Of a stretch of DNA of 64,000 nt, positions 39,201 through 51,200 are shown piece by piece; the stretch's first letter is position 1; every line of letters starts with the position of its first letter. The stretch is from Corydoras sp. C115 (taxonomy: Eukaryota > Chordata > Actinopteri > Siluriformes > Callichthyidae): contig JAFMOC010000031.1 of the NCBI GenBank assembly GCA_019802505.1, positions 5,133,501 through 5,197,500 on the forward strand, in the 5' to 3' direction. The notes under the pieces are model-generated. The model saw only the letters and a list, made by a program, of their open reading frames with translations. It did not search any database and had not been told where the DNA came from. The position numbers and the translations under genes are program-made.

Positions 39201-42200
39201 TGTTTTTCAGCAGTGGATGCTTTTTAGTGACAGTGAGTCAACATTGACTTAAATAGTCAGTGAGTGAAGTTTCTTCCTCAATAATCTAACATCCCACCCG
39301 CATTCACTTCCTATGTACTGTGCATCCTAGGGGCTCCAACTCATTTACTCTGCAGGTGGTTGTAATTTTGGCATCCTTATTCAAGCTTCTGAATTGAAAC
39401 TGTTAATCATTCATCACACCAGGTTTATTCTTAGCTGCTTGAGAAAAGCTTAAAATGGCTTGAAGCGTCTGTTGCTTTCAAGTCAAATGAAGTAGGCTGT
39501 GGTAGAGTATTAACAGGACACATTTACATTTCTTTGCCCTATAGTGAGTATTAATTAACCATTATTCCATCACACAACCAAGAGTAAGATTTAAAATAAT
39601 TTATTTTCAAAAACTAAGGCTGTGTTTCAACCTTATGTCATACAGTATGGCCATATTATTTACTTTAGTTTATTTAGCTAGCAATCTCATCCTTATGGTG
39701 ACAGTATCATCAAGTATAATTGAGGGTTTAAGTACCCACCAGTGAGATCTTAATCTTCAGGTCAGTACATCAGCACCCTTGTAAAAGACTAAAAACCTAT
39801 TTTTCCTGTTTATTTAAAACACACACACTTCTTTAAGTAGTAACAGCAGGTAAAACTGTTGTATTAAATCAAACCCCTGTCTTATCTGTACAACCCACTG
39901 GTGCCACTATACTCAGAAATACATTACACTGTCAAGATAGAATGCATTTAAATTCTTTAAATTGTGTGAAATTGAAAATAAATACAGTGTCTGAGAGAAT
40001 GTGTGGCAAAGAGAGTGTGTTTGTGAAGTGATGCCTGCTATGTTCACCATTAATCACCCAAGCAGAGCCAATTACTGCAAGCTCAGAGAGAAAAGGACAG
40101 AGAGCAAGCACCGTAGTGTACTGGGGCTTTGTGACCCAGTAAACCTCAGTATGGTGGTTAGGGAATTTATGCATGTTCCTTAATAGATCTGGGGACAAGA
40201 TTGTCACAACAAGACAAATTAATAGACAAAATACAGGTGAAATGTAATAAATGTTACATTTCATATAAATGTTGTTGCAGTGTTTTTTTATGACTTTCAG
40301 TATTTTGTCCTGCAGGATTGTGGCATGCAGTAAAACATATTCGTTTATTATGGTTGGAATTCATTCATTTGTCCTAATGGATCTGCCCATGTCAGTGTCT
40401 TAATTATGTTTTCATATGTCCATGCAAAATTTCCTTTTCCCATTAATCTATATTCACAAGTAATAAGAGGCTGGCATGATGGTGTAGTGGTTGGCACGTC
40501 TGTCTTTTAGTGTGGGGGATCCAGGCTCCCCTGAGTGGGCATAGGCAACCCCTCCACGACCCTGTTAGAGGATTAAGTAGAAGTAAACTGACATGCAGTT
40601 GAAGTTACATTTAATAAATTCCTGCTTACTGCTGTTAACAGAGATAGAATGAGCACATTTATTATTGTTCCACTTTTATAAACAGTACATAAAAATCTCA
40701 AATAATGGAGTAATAACCTTACTGAGGTCATTCAGGTACTGTGATGCCAGATAGTGTAGCATTTTGTATTTTTTTAAAACAATTTTGGATAAATTGAAAT
40801 TTATTTGGAGTCAGTGAAGATTAGGATTTTGTGAGGCTTTTGTTTGTTGTTGTTCATCCATCTCAACATTTAATATTTATTCTGTTATTCTGCTCACTGG
40901 GTTGTACAGAGTTCTTCTCTGAGTTACTGTAGACTTTCTGTCATTTGGAATCGGTTTTGAAATATCTCGTTAATTCCTCTTGTTAACAACATTTTGAAGG
41001 TTCACTGATTTGTAACATTGTAAGTAGAGGCTATTATGTGTGAACTGAATGTGGTTAATATGAAAACTACTGAAATGACATTGAAAGGCAGGCTAGAGAG
41101 CTGATGGTGCGATTCTCATTAGGAATGATATGAATATCATGAATGATATGATCGGACAACATGAATGAGTTTATTAAATGGACGGTACAGGAGATTGAGG
41201 TGGTGTGGACATGTGCAGAAGACACCTATATCTGAGGTATTTATCTATATAGACCTATATCTGAGATATTTGCAAAATGATGCTGAAGATGGAGCCACTA
41301 GGCAGAAGGAAGAGAGGTGTAGGTACAAAGGAGGTATATGGATGCCTCCTCTGTACGGGGGGTCATGCAGGTGGTTGAGGTGACGTAGTAGAAGGATCAG
41401 GATAGGGATCAGGATAGGGCAAGATGCAGAATAATGATCCACTGTGGCCACCTGTAATAAAAACAACTAGAAAGCTTGTTAACATTTTTCATCAGATCTG
41501 GTTTACATTTTTAAGTTAGGTTTTGATCCATTAACTCATTACCGGTGTGAGTGTTCATGCCATTTTATGAACAAGTTGCTTAATTTCTTTTTATTAACTT
41601 TGATGTAAAAAGCTATTGTGATCATCAGATGGAAAAGTGTACAGTTTGTAACATAATGTTCCTGATAAAAGGAGCTGTGAAGTTGCTAAAAGTGGACCTG
41701 AATGGCCCATTTGATTGTAGTTCATGTTATAAACAATACAATTTTTGTAATGAAAAACATAAATGTGTCACTTTGGAAGGAAGAGAAAGGGGAGTTATTA
41801 GCAGTTATATGAGTGATAATATAAGCAAGTGTTTATGTTTCTGGGTTATGTTTCACTGTGTTTGGAAAGTTTTTATTTGTTCTCCATTTCTTTGTGGCTT
41901 AGTCTGAATGGGATTCCAGACCTCAACAGTCTGGAATGTTTCTGCTACAAGACAAAATTATAAAGCTGATTTTATACCTAAATTCTTTCCATGTTAATTA
42001 AGCAGTTTCATGTGATTACACTGTTTTTTCCTTAGTTTACAACCATAATATACAATATATTCCAACATAACCTTTAATCACATTAAACACAGTGTTATAT
42101 ATAAATTGAAAAGCTTTTGTACCTTATTGTAATGTAAGAAAATAAAAAAAAATTTAATGGAAAATCTAAAAAGGCAGTCTCTATATTTCCTTTAATGGGA

Positions 42201-45200
42201 TTTATTTTGGACATGTACGTAACTCCACCTATATAAAGTTTATCTCACTGCATGAAGGAATCTCACTCACTGAGCTCTCTTTGTGATAAACCAGTGTCTT
42301 GCTACTTCCCCATCCACACTATTTGCAGTTTAATCTTTGATCGATGTGCTCATGTTGTTGCTCTGTTTGGCAGGGAGCCACGGAAGGTCCTGCTACACAA
42401 GGGCTCCACAGGACTGGGCTTCAACATCGTAGGTGGGGAGGATGGAGAAGGAATCTTTGTATCTTTTATCCTGGCAGGTGGACCAGCTGACCTAAGTGGA
42501 GAACTGAGAAGAGGGGATCGCATCCTCTCGGTCAGTTACTGCCTAATAACAATGTTTAACAGTGTATGTGGTAGAACAGAATCTAGCTTTCTATGTGTTC
42601 ATATCCATTATACTGTATGTAGAGCAAGATATTTCAACCCAAAGTTTAAGAACATTATTCATAAAGTCTTTGTATCAGTATATTTTTGTATTATATAACA
42701 GTAATGTATTTGTCTTAAGATTTTATTTAGACTGCATTAACTGGAGTAGGGACCTGTTCTGAAAAATGAGTTTTATTTACATAAAAAAGATAAAGCTTTT
42801 TTGAAGTTATTTTACTCTGTGGAAACATTTTAATGCACTATTTATTTGAATTAATCATATTAAGTTTTGTTATATATTGGGTAATTTAAAAACACTGTTT
42901 TTAATAACTTTTAAACGCTTAAACATTTATTTATGGATTTGTGAAGCCATATTTAGTTTTTGCATTCTATTTTTAGTATATATTATTTGAAATTCACTAT
43001 AAATATTAATGTTTGCTGTGAGCATTAAATAATCTGTATGTTTTCATTTTTATTTTTTTATACTGAGGAAAATAAGAAAGTTGATCAAACTCAGTCAAAG
43101 TGATCAAGTATTTTATTCTTTTCTTTTTAGGTGAATGGTGTGAATCTGCGAAACGCTACCCATGAACAGGCTGCAGCTGCACTGAAGAGGGCTGGGCAGA
43201 CAGTCACCATTATTGCTCAGTACAGACCTGAAGGTACACAAAACCTGTAACTGGATAAATCTGTAAAAAAAAAATGATGTGCAATAGTGTCAGCAATCAT
43301 AGGGTTATTTGGTCATTTATATTATTCATTTAATTATAGGATTAAAATATAAATGTCAGTGTAAAGTAATATTGTTTACGGGCAGTAGTCTTTGAAATAC
43401 TTTATGATCCTGACATTAGTTTTTTATGAATGTAACACAGTTACAATTGGGCTTAAAAAACATCTATTAATAGATGGTGTGAAAATGTGTGACCCCTAAT
43501 AGATAGTGGTGTGGAAACTCAGTGTTTAGGGTGTTGAGCTATCAATCTGAAGGTTGTATGTTAAAATCTGAGGTCCACTGACAAGTCCCTTAACCATCAT
43601 TGTGGTCCATTATATGGTCTGCTGTGTTCTGACCCCAACCAAGTTGGTATTCTCGTAAGTCCATCTATCCATCCATTAACTAGGGTCGCGGGGGGGGGGG
43701 GGGGGGGGGGGGATACACCCAGGACAGGGCGCCAATCTATCGCTGGTCACACACTCACTCACACAGATACACGCTATAGGGGGCAATTTGGAGAATTCAA
43801 TTGACCTTGATCCATGTTTTTGGACTGTGGACGGAAACCGGAGAACCTGGAGGAAACCCACGTGGACACGGGGAGAACATGGAAACTCCACCCAGATTAG
43901 GATTGGAACCGGGAATCCCTAGTGCTGAGAGGAGAACATGCCAACCACTAAGCCACCGTGCCACCCTATTTGTATGTCGCTTTGGATAAAAGCGTCTGCT
44001 AAATGAACAAATCAAATCTCAGAGCCAAATGTTAATGTTTAACCACAAGGTGGCTACAGAGTGAGCTATTACATTTTAATTGACAGCTTCATCATCATTG
44101 AATATAATGACTAATAAATGGCTTGTTATGTGGATTTGTCTACTTTGATGACTTGGGAAGAAAGTGTTGGGATAAAGTTGTTTCTTATTATTGTATATAG
44201 TGGGAATAGGAGGTTGCATTTGTAAGAAGTCACTGATTCTGAGCTGCTGTGTTAGTTTGGTTAACTGGCGGCCATAATGCAGAAGCGCATGGCTGACTGC
44301 GGCGCAGAACAAGGGGAGGGATCACCGCGCCAGTCCTCCGGGACACTACAGTGGAAAGAGAGAGAGAGAGAGAGGGAGAGAGAGAGGCGCTGAAAGTCTT
44401 CCGTACGAACTCTTAACTAGAAAGCGTCGATTTGAACAGCGGCGTTTGAGAATGGCGGTAAAGCGGTGGATGGAAGTGAAATGTGCACGATGAAACATCC
44501 CGCGGAGCTCCGGGACTGATCTGTCCGGCCGAGGTGCTGTGCTAAAGGGAGGAGCAAACCTGGGATCGCCAACCGAAACCTTTTTAATCTTCTCATATTG
44601 ATCATTCAGCTCAGTTTCGGCCACGAACGAAAGGATTCCTTCGCTGCTTCGACGGCAGCATGTCGGCCTGTTAGTTGGTTTTGTTGGTCGCAGACATTTG
44701 GAGGTTTATTTGTCCTCTGCTCGTTTGAATTGGCTTTGAGTGCTACGCTAAACAGAAGGAGCTTTAGCCGGGCGGGTAAGGAAACTTCAACTGTCTTTAC
44801 ACTGTTTAACCTTTTAAAGTGCTCACGCTTTGCGTGAGTTACAGTTCATCGTGGATGTAAATCTAAAGCCGCGTGTGTTTGTTTGAATCCGGATCTGTTT
44901 TCCTCATTAGGACGCTGAGTTAGTTTTGAATGGTGGGAGTTCCGAACTGAACTGAACCGCATTGTTTCGGCTAAAGCTAAACTGGAGTTTGTGCTTTTGA
45001 AAGCTTTTATGTTAAAGATTAAAAACACGTTTCTAAAGTTCATATGTCTTAACAAGCGACGCGCTTGACTGGTTACCTAAATTAACTAGTTGTTATTACA
45101 GCGACCAGGTAACTAGGTTTCTAAATGGCGTTAGTTGTTTGCTAGTTAATGCAAAATTGTTCTTATTATAAAATGATATATATATATTTTTATTAATTCC

Positions 45201-48200
45201 CATGTAGAGTATTTAAGAGATTATAACAGATTATAAATTATATAGTTTGTGTAAATATGTCGGTATATGTTATACTAGCTGTCAGGTTAGTTACGAACAG
45301 GTGTGCACATACAGCAACCATCATGATGACCCATTTATGAAATATAAAAATTTAAGCAGTTAAACAGATCTGCTTAGCTTTTGCATTATAATGGGTTTGT
45401 AATCTTATTGAAGGAGATAATATACAGATAATTTTGTGATTTAATGATTCATTGTCTTAAAAAAAACAATCCCTTGATTGTTGAATCAGCAAATTTTTAA
45501 CTCATGCTGTACAAGTTGTGTGTGTGTGTTATATTCAGGGCATTTTATTTTACACTAAGCTGATTTTCAAGGCCAAACTAAGTTAATTTAATGCCATTTG
45601 TAATGGCTTTGGTGTTTAAAGTGCTGCTGTTGTGACAAAAACGTTGACTTCAGTACATGTCTGTACAGTTTAGTAATTGACTAAACAAAAACAAAACATA
45701 CTTTTTAAACAATTGTTTATTTAAGAATTCATTAGTATAATAACTCTGACAATGTTTTCAATAAACTGAAAATAAGTATAATAATAAATAAAAAAAAGCA
45801 ATTTTTAAACACTTAAAATGTTTTTGTAAATATTGAAAGTGATTTTTTTTTTCACTTTTTAATTACAACTGTGATTTGAACTTATCTAAGTCTTACAGTC
45901 TGTACAGTTGAACAGCATGGGTTTGTACCTGAATTAAAGCAACAGCATGTTCATGACTAAATGCCCTCAGACAGGTTTTCTTTGGGTGTATGATGGAGTA
46001 TGTAGAGATTCCTGTGTTTAAACTATCTAAGGAATGTGGCTGTAAGTTATCTGTTGCAGCATGCTCACCCTCCTGTTCTTAATCGTCTGAAATATAAATG
46101 AACTACTCCTCCCTCCTGTGGGATTAAACATCTACATAGAAATAGAAGTGACACATTAATTTGAGCCAGAATAGATTAGTGGACCAAAGTGGGACTTGGT
46201 GGTAAGTCGTTTTGCTTGTGATGATGATAAAGCAGAGGCAGGACTTTGCATAATAACTTTGTCCTAAACAAACAGTCTGTATTAACTCTTTCAGTTCCAT
46301 GCACTGAACTGTAAGTTTGCTTTACCTGTTCAGATATGCTGTTTGTCAGTTATGTGTATTTTTGCCGTATGGTTTCAAGAACACTTTTAAAGATTGTATT
46401 GTACAGTCATCATGAATGTATGAAAAGTTTTTTTAATAAATACAAATCTAGTAGTCACGTTAATTTGTACCTTGTTTCAGGAATTATATTTATACTAGTG
46501 GCATCACATTTCTGACCTAATTAAAAGGGCCCTTGTCTGACAGCTTCTGCTATAGCGGTCATAACAATTGGCTCAGTGAGCAAGTAACTGTCATTGCTGT
46601 TGTGGTTCAGCAGTTGTTTGTTTCTTGTCTGTCTGGGCAAGAATGCTAGACATTTTTATTAAAGCCTAACACATCTGACTTAATTAACTGTAGGTGGAAT
46701 TCCTTTAGGTTTGGTCTTGCACTTGGGATTTTAGTCTAATATTTTGGGTATGAAGCAAATATTGGAAAATTGTGAAAGGGTCATTGTAACAGCTACAATC
46801 AACTTAAGATATATATTTTATCAGAATATATATGATAATATTGGGTGTGTACAGATCGATTAATTTATAAATAGAAAAATGTGTGTATATGAGAGCTGTC
46901 AAAAAATGGAGAACTGACTTGTGCCATGAAACGTATTAAATACTTATCCAAACCGTGTACCACTTTTGAAAACGGCTTAATACATATACTCCTGAAAGCA
47001 CAGGAGGTTTATCGTGCAATTATAATAAGGTTAACATCAGTTGCATCACATTGATGGCTGAAACAAACCAGATATTAAAGGTTAGCTTTGTTTGTTGCCA
47101 CTAAATCTGCATCCACACTACTATCTGTGCTGTGCTAATGCTGTTCCAACTAATCGGGATGTGATCGGGATTTACAAAAATAATTCTGAAGCGATTTGCA
47201 AAATATTCTATTAATGAAACTGAAGACAAAACCGATTCAAAAATACTTTTTCCTCATTGCTTTCATTCCTCTACATGCACTATACCTGGTCCTGGAACAG
47301 GTTTATCATGTTTAGTTCTATAAACAAAAGTATTGTCTTCTTATCTTTAGGCCTTCAGTTCCCACTGTGTCACGTGCATGTTAAATTAGTGAATGTCTGC
47401 ATTAAATTTCTGTTTCTTCACAGTTAAAAACAGTGTAATTATTTATTCATTGAAATTCCATTTTGCACCATTTACATTATGAACTCACAAATGAAATCAT
47501 TTGTGGATGTGAAATATCGTGTCATATCTTACAGTTTGAGAGTATACAGAGTGGCAGCATCAAATCAGTTATAATGGCTGAGTAAATGTGACAATACAAT
47601 TGGACCTTGGTTTACAGCAGCTCTCGTACACAGAATGCACCATGTAAACAAAAGGTTAAAGCCACGCCTCTATTGAATTCAGGTTTCATTCAGTTTTTTG
47701 GTCACAGGTGTATAAAAGCAAGCACACAGTCATGAATGATGGACAATTATTTTCATCAATATTTGGTGCAATAGACGCTGAGGAAAAAAAAACCCACCTT
47801 GACGTAAAAATTTATAAAGTAAATGGAATTCTTGTCACATTTAGGATAAATACACTGTAAAGACTTGTAAAGTATAAATTCATAAATAGGTGGATATCAT
47901 TCAGATCAAGAAAACCTGCAGTTAATGAATTTGTGTGTATAACAGTTCTTAGATTCAATTTTTATTACAACCTTTGTCACCTTTTTATAGAGTCTTGAAG
48001 GAGCTTTAACCCAGATTATTATGTAAAAAGCCTCTTTATACCTTTCTTTAAACTAATGGGTACCTGCATTCATACCTACTTACATATACTAATAAATGTT
48101 TTTCTAGTTGAAACTTGTGCAGTGAATATACTCTTATCCAATAAATCATCACTCGACTCATTAATTCAGTGAGGTCATGTGAAGGTGAAAGCATCGAGTC

Positions 48201-51200
48201 ACCTGCATGGTACACTGGAAGGAGCTTTTTATGGCATTCTATACTAAATTGGTCTTCCTTTTCAGCTGAAGACACTGTATAAAACTTTTGAAATGTGTCT
48301 TTTTCAAGTTTTGGCTCCTTTATCCAGATTAATATTTGTGAGGTCAGCCACTAATGCAGAATGAGAGTGACATGCTTGTAAGTTGAGGTCAGGAATCTTT
48401 TCAGGACTTTTGAGTTCTTTTATACCAAGCTCAACCATGCAGCTATGACCTTTGGGCACTGGTTCAATCATGCTATAACCCACCAGAGCCTTTCCTAAAA
48501 TGTTCCCAGAAAGTTCCATACAGTTGTCTAGAATACATATCTAGGTGCGTGATTTTTTTTTTACCTCCTTGACAATGAGACTAGGTGAAACCCCTAAATT
48601 TAAGGATTTAGAGGTGTGTCATAATGCTTTTGTCGCTGTAATGTATGGACTCGTAAGGGTTGTAAACAGCTGGCATATGGTGAGGTCCAGACCCGCCCTT
48701 CATTCTTTCATTCATTTGCTCGCTTGCTGGTTGTGGGTTAGTTTTACGTTTCAGTGAATTGACATCTCAGTTCCACTTCTCCTCTGTATTCTGTAGAGCA
48801 GATAATTATCAACTTGCAGTGATTGAAATGATTCAAACAGTTTGCACAGAGCAACAATGACATGTCTGTATGTTGGCGCTGTGTAGTGTTATACTTTGGT
48901 TAAATGTATAGACATTCATTCTAGACATTTTTGTTTTTCCTTTTTATTTTATGAATAAAGTAGTCGATTTTATGATGAGTGCAGAACTACTTGTTACCTT
49001 GTAGATGCAAATCAGAGAAAGTAGCTACACAAATTGAGCTAATCAAGTTTTAAGTTCTCTAGTGATTTACTCTGGAGCGATAACGCTTTACACTAATTTA
49101 ACTTTTTGCTATTTTAAATTGAATTATTTTGGTTATTGAATATGTGGTGCATCCATAATGTTGACCAGTAGATAACAATATAAATGACACATAAATTTAA
49201 AATATAATAAATGTTACTTCACAGCTCCACCCTTCATCATTTTAAGTGGTGTGACTTGCGTGTGTTTTTACTCTGATCTCTCTGGAGAGGATTTTTGTTT
49301 AGTTGGTTGCTAAGCTTGTGACCGTAGGAACAGCATAGTATTGCAGAGGTCTAGTCCATAGTTTTAATCCATATGGTCTTACACTAATTCTTACTTTGCC
49401 ATATGTTCATGTTTCCATGATATTGAATAGGTTGTGTTCTAGTGACATGTTTTCTAAAATTTGTAAAGGCATATTGTTTTAAATGACTGCATATTGTTAC
49501 CTGTTTGGCTATAAAAGCATTTAATTAACATTTGTCTGTTTTGCTGATCAGGCTTCCCCTTTTTATGTCCTGTGTTTGAACACATTTGGTTTATTCTCTC
49601 GTTCTGTTTTAATTTAATTTATTTATAATTTATAATTTTTTTTTTACAGAGTACAGCCGTTTTGAGTCTAAGATCCACGACTTGAGGGAGCAGATGATGA
49701 ACAGCAGTATGAGCTCTGGATCAGGCTCCCTGCGCACTAGTGAAAAACGATCCCTTTATGTCAGGTAACGGAAACATTTTGTCTTAAATCTTCCACTCTT
49801 ACAGGATATGGGCATTGTTTGAACATGCGTTTATGATGAATAGATTTATGCAGTTTCTCTGTGTTATAGTATTTCATTTACTTAACCTTTGTACTTTACC
49901 CTGTGTGATATACTGCACCATCAGGATTCAGTCATGTCTCAATTGCTGGCTTTGTTTGGTTAATGTGATGCGACCTGGAGCTTCTTTAAGGAAACTTTTG
50001 GTTTATTGTGAGTGAATAAAAGCTTGTCTCCTCTAACTCCTGAAAGTGGATTGGATTGAAGCTTTTAAAGTTGAATAGCTTTTCGATATAACAGCATGGT
50101 AAATGTTTTTTATTAAACTGAATCACTGTCTTAATCATATTAAATGGGCTTGTAGCCCAACATGAAAACAAGTCTGAGTGCTTTACAGATCTGGACTAAC
50201 TTTTTATTTATGTAGAACTTACAAACTCCACACTTGATTAGAATCGTGTCCTACCTGGAAATTAAAGACCTCCTTGCCTTGTATAAGTGCAGAGCAAATG
50301 AGTGTAAATGCCAGGATTTTATTGAGTTTGTATACAAACTAATAAATTCAATGTGCAATTGATGCTTCTGAGGGAAATGAACACATTATTGCTGGCATTT
50401 CCTCTTAATCCCCCATGCTGGTCACCCACTACCTATAAAAAGCAGTAGGCTTAATCTGGATTAATGCAAAATAAAATGGTACAACATCCAAAGTGCATCT
50501 AATCCGTTGGCTGGTTTGGCACTTTAGTGATTTTTCTGGCAGGGCAAATGAGAAGTTCTCTGAGAATCGTTCTAGTCCCAATTTCTCTCAAAACGTTTGC
50601 TGCCGTCACTGCGCTGTACTTGGGTAATAGCAGTCCCTATTTTCTGCTAAAATGTTTGGTAAATTTCACAGTAAAAAAAAAAATAGTGGTTCATGCAAGT
50701 ATCTTGTACTATTGTCCAAGTTGGTTTATTAAAATGCACAACAGTACTGAAAGATAAAAAAAAACTGAGTTTTTTTTGTGGTAAAGATGTTAATAATGGT
50801 CCTTTTTTCCAAATTCTTCTTTGAGGACTGATTGTTTAAAATGTTGACATTTTTTTGTAAGCACATGCTAATCTAGGCATTAAGGAGAAGAACAATTTGT
50901 GTGGCAACAGTATTAACCTGTCTGAAATATGTGTGGCAAGAGTATGTGGAAAATAAGTGTAGGTGTGGTCTGTCCTATACAAACTAGCTAGAGCATAGTG
51001 TCTCATAGTAGAATCAAATGTTCTAGACCTGATATATTTTAGGGAGGGACAGTTTCCTCATGATGCTCAAATGTTTCTATTGGCTAGTAATTGTTTTGTA
51101 TCTAGACATGGTACATGTTGGTTTGTTTTCAATTTACAGCTGTTAAACAGATGCACTTACAACTTCAGATGTGTACATATGCTGATAAGTAATTTTACAT

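Larger units (their letters stand above)
36951..42373. other. Intron between the linker and PDZ3
   Basis: Contains SINEs 37373-37535, 38711-38975 and 40468-40585, the perfect inverted repeat 38625-38672 and the LINE fragment 41060-41470. No other exon recognised. Confidence 0.55.

Noticed and set aside
41629..41907. Cys-rich 92-codon frame resembling a small secreted protein
   Set aside because: No signal peptide pattern, no relative recognised, AT-rich intron background; most likely chance.
44346..44624. 92-codon frame on the - strand over the CpG-rich segment
   Set aside because: It includes the GA repeat as Ser-Leu repeats and has no recognisable relative; the open frame is explained by GC content.
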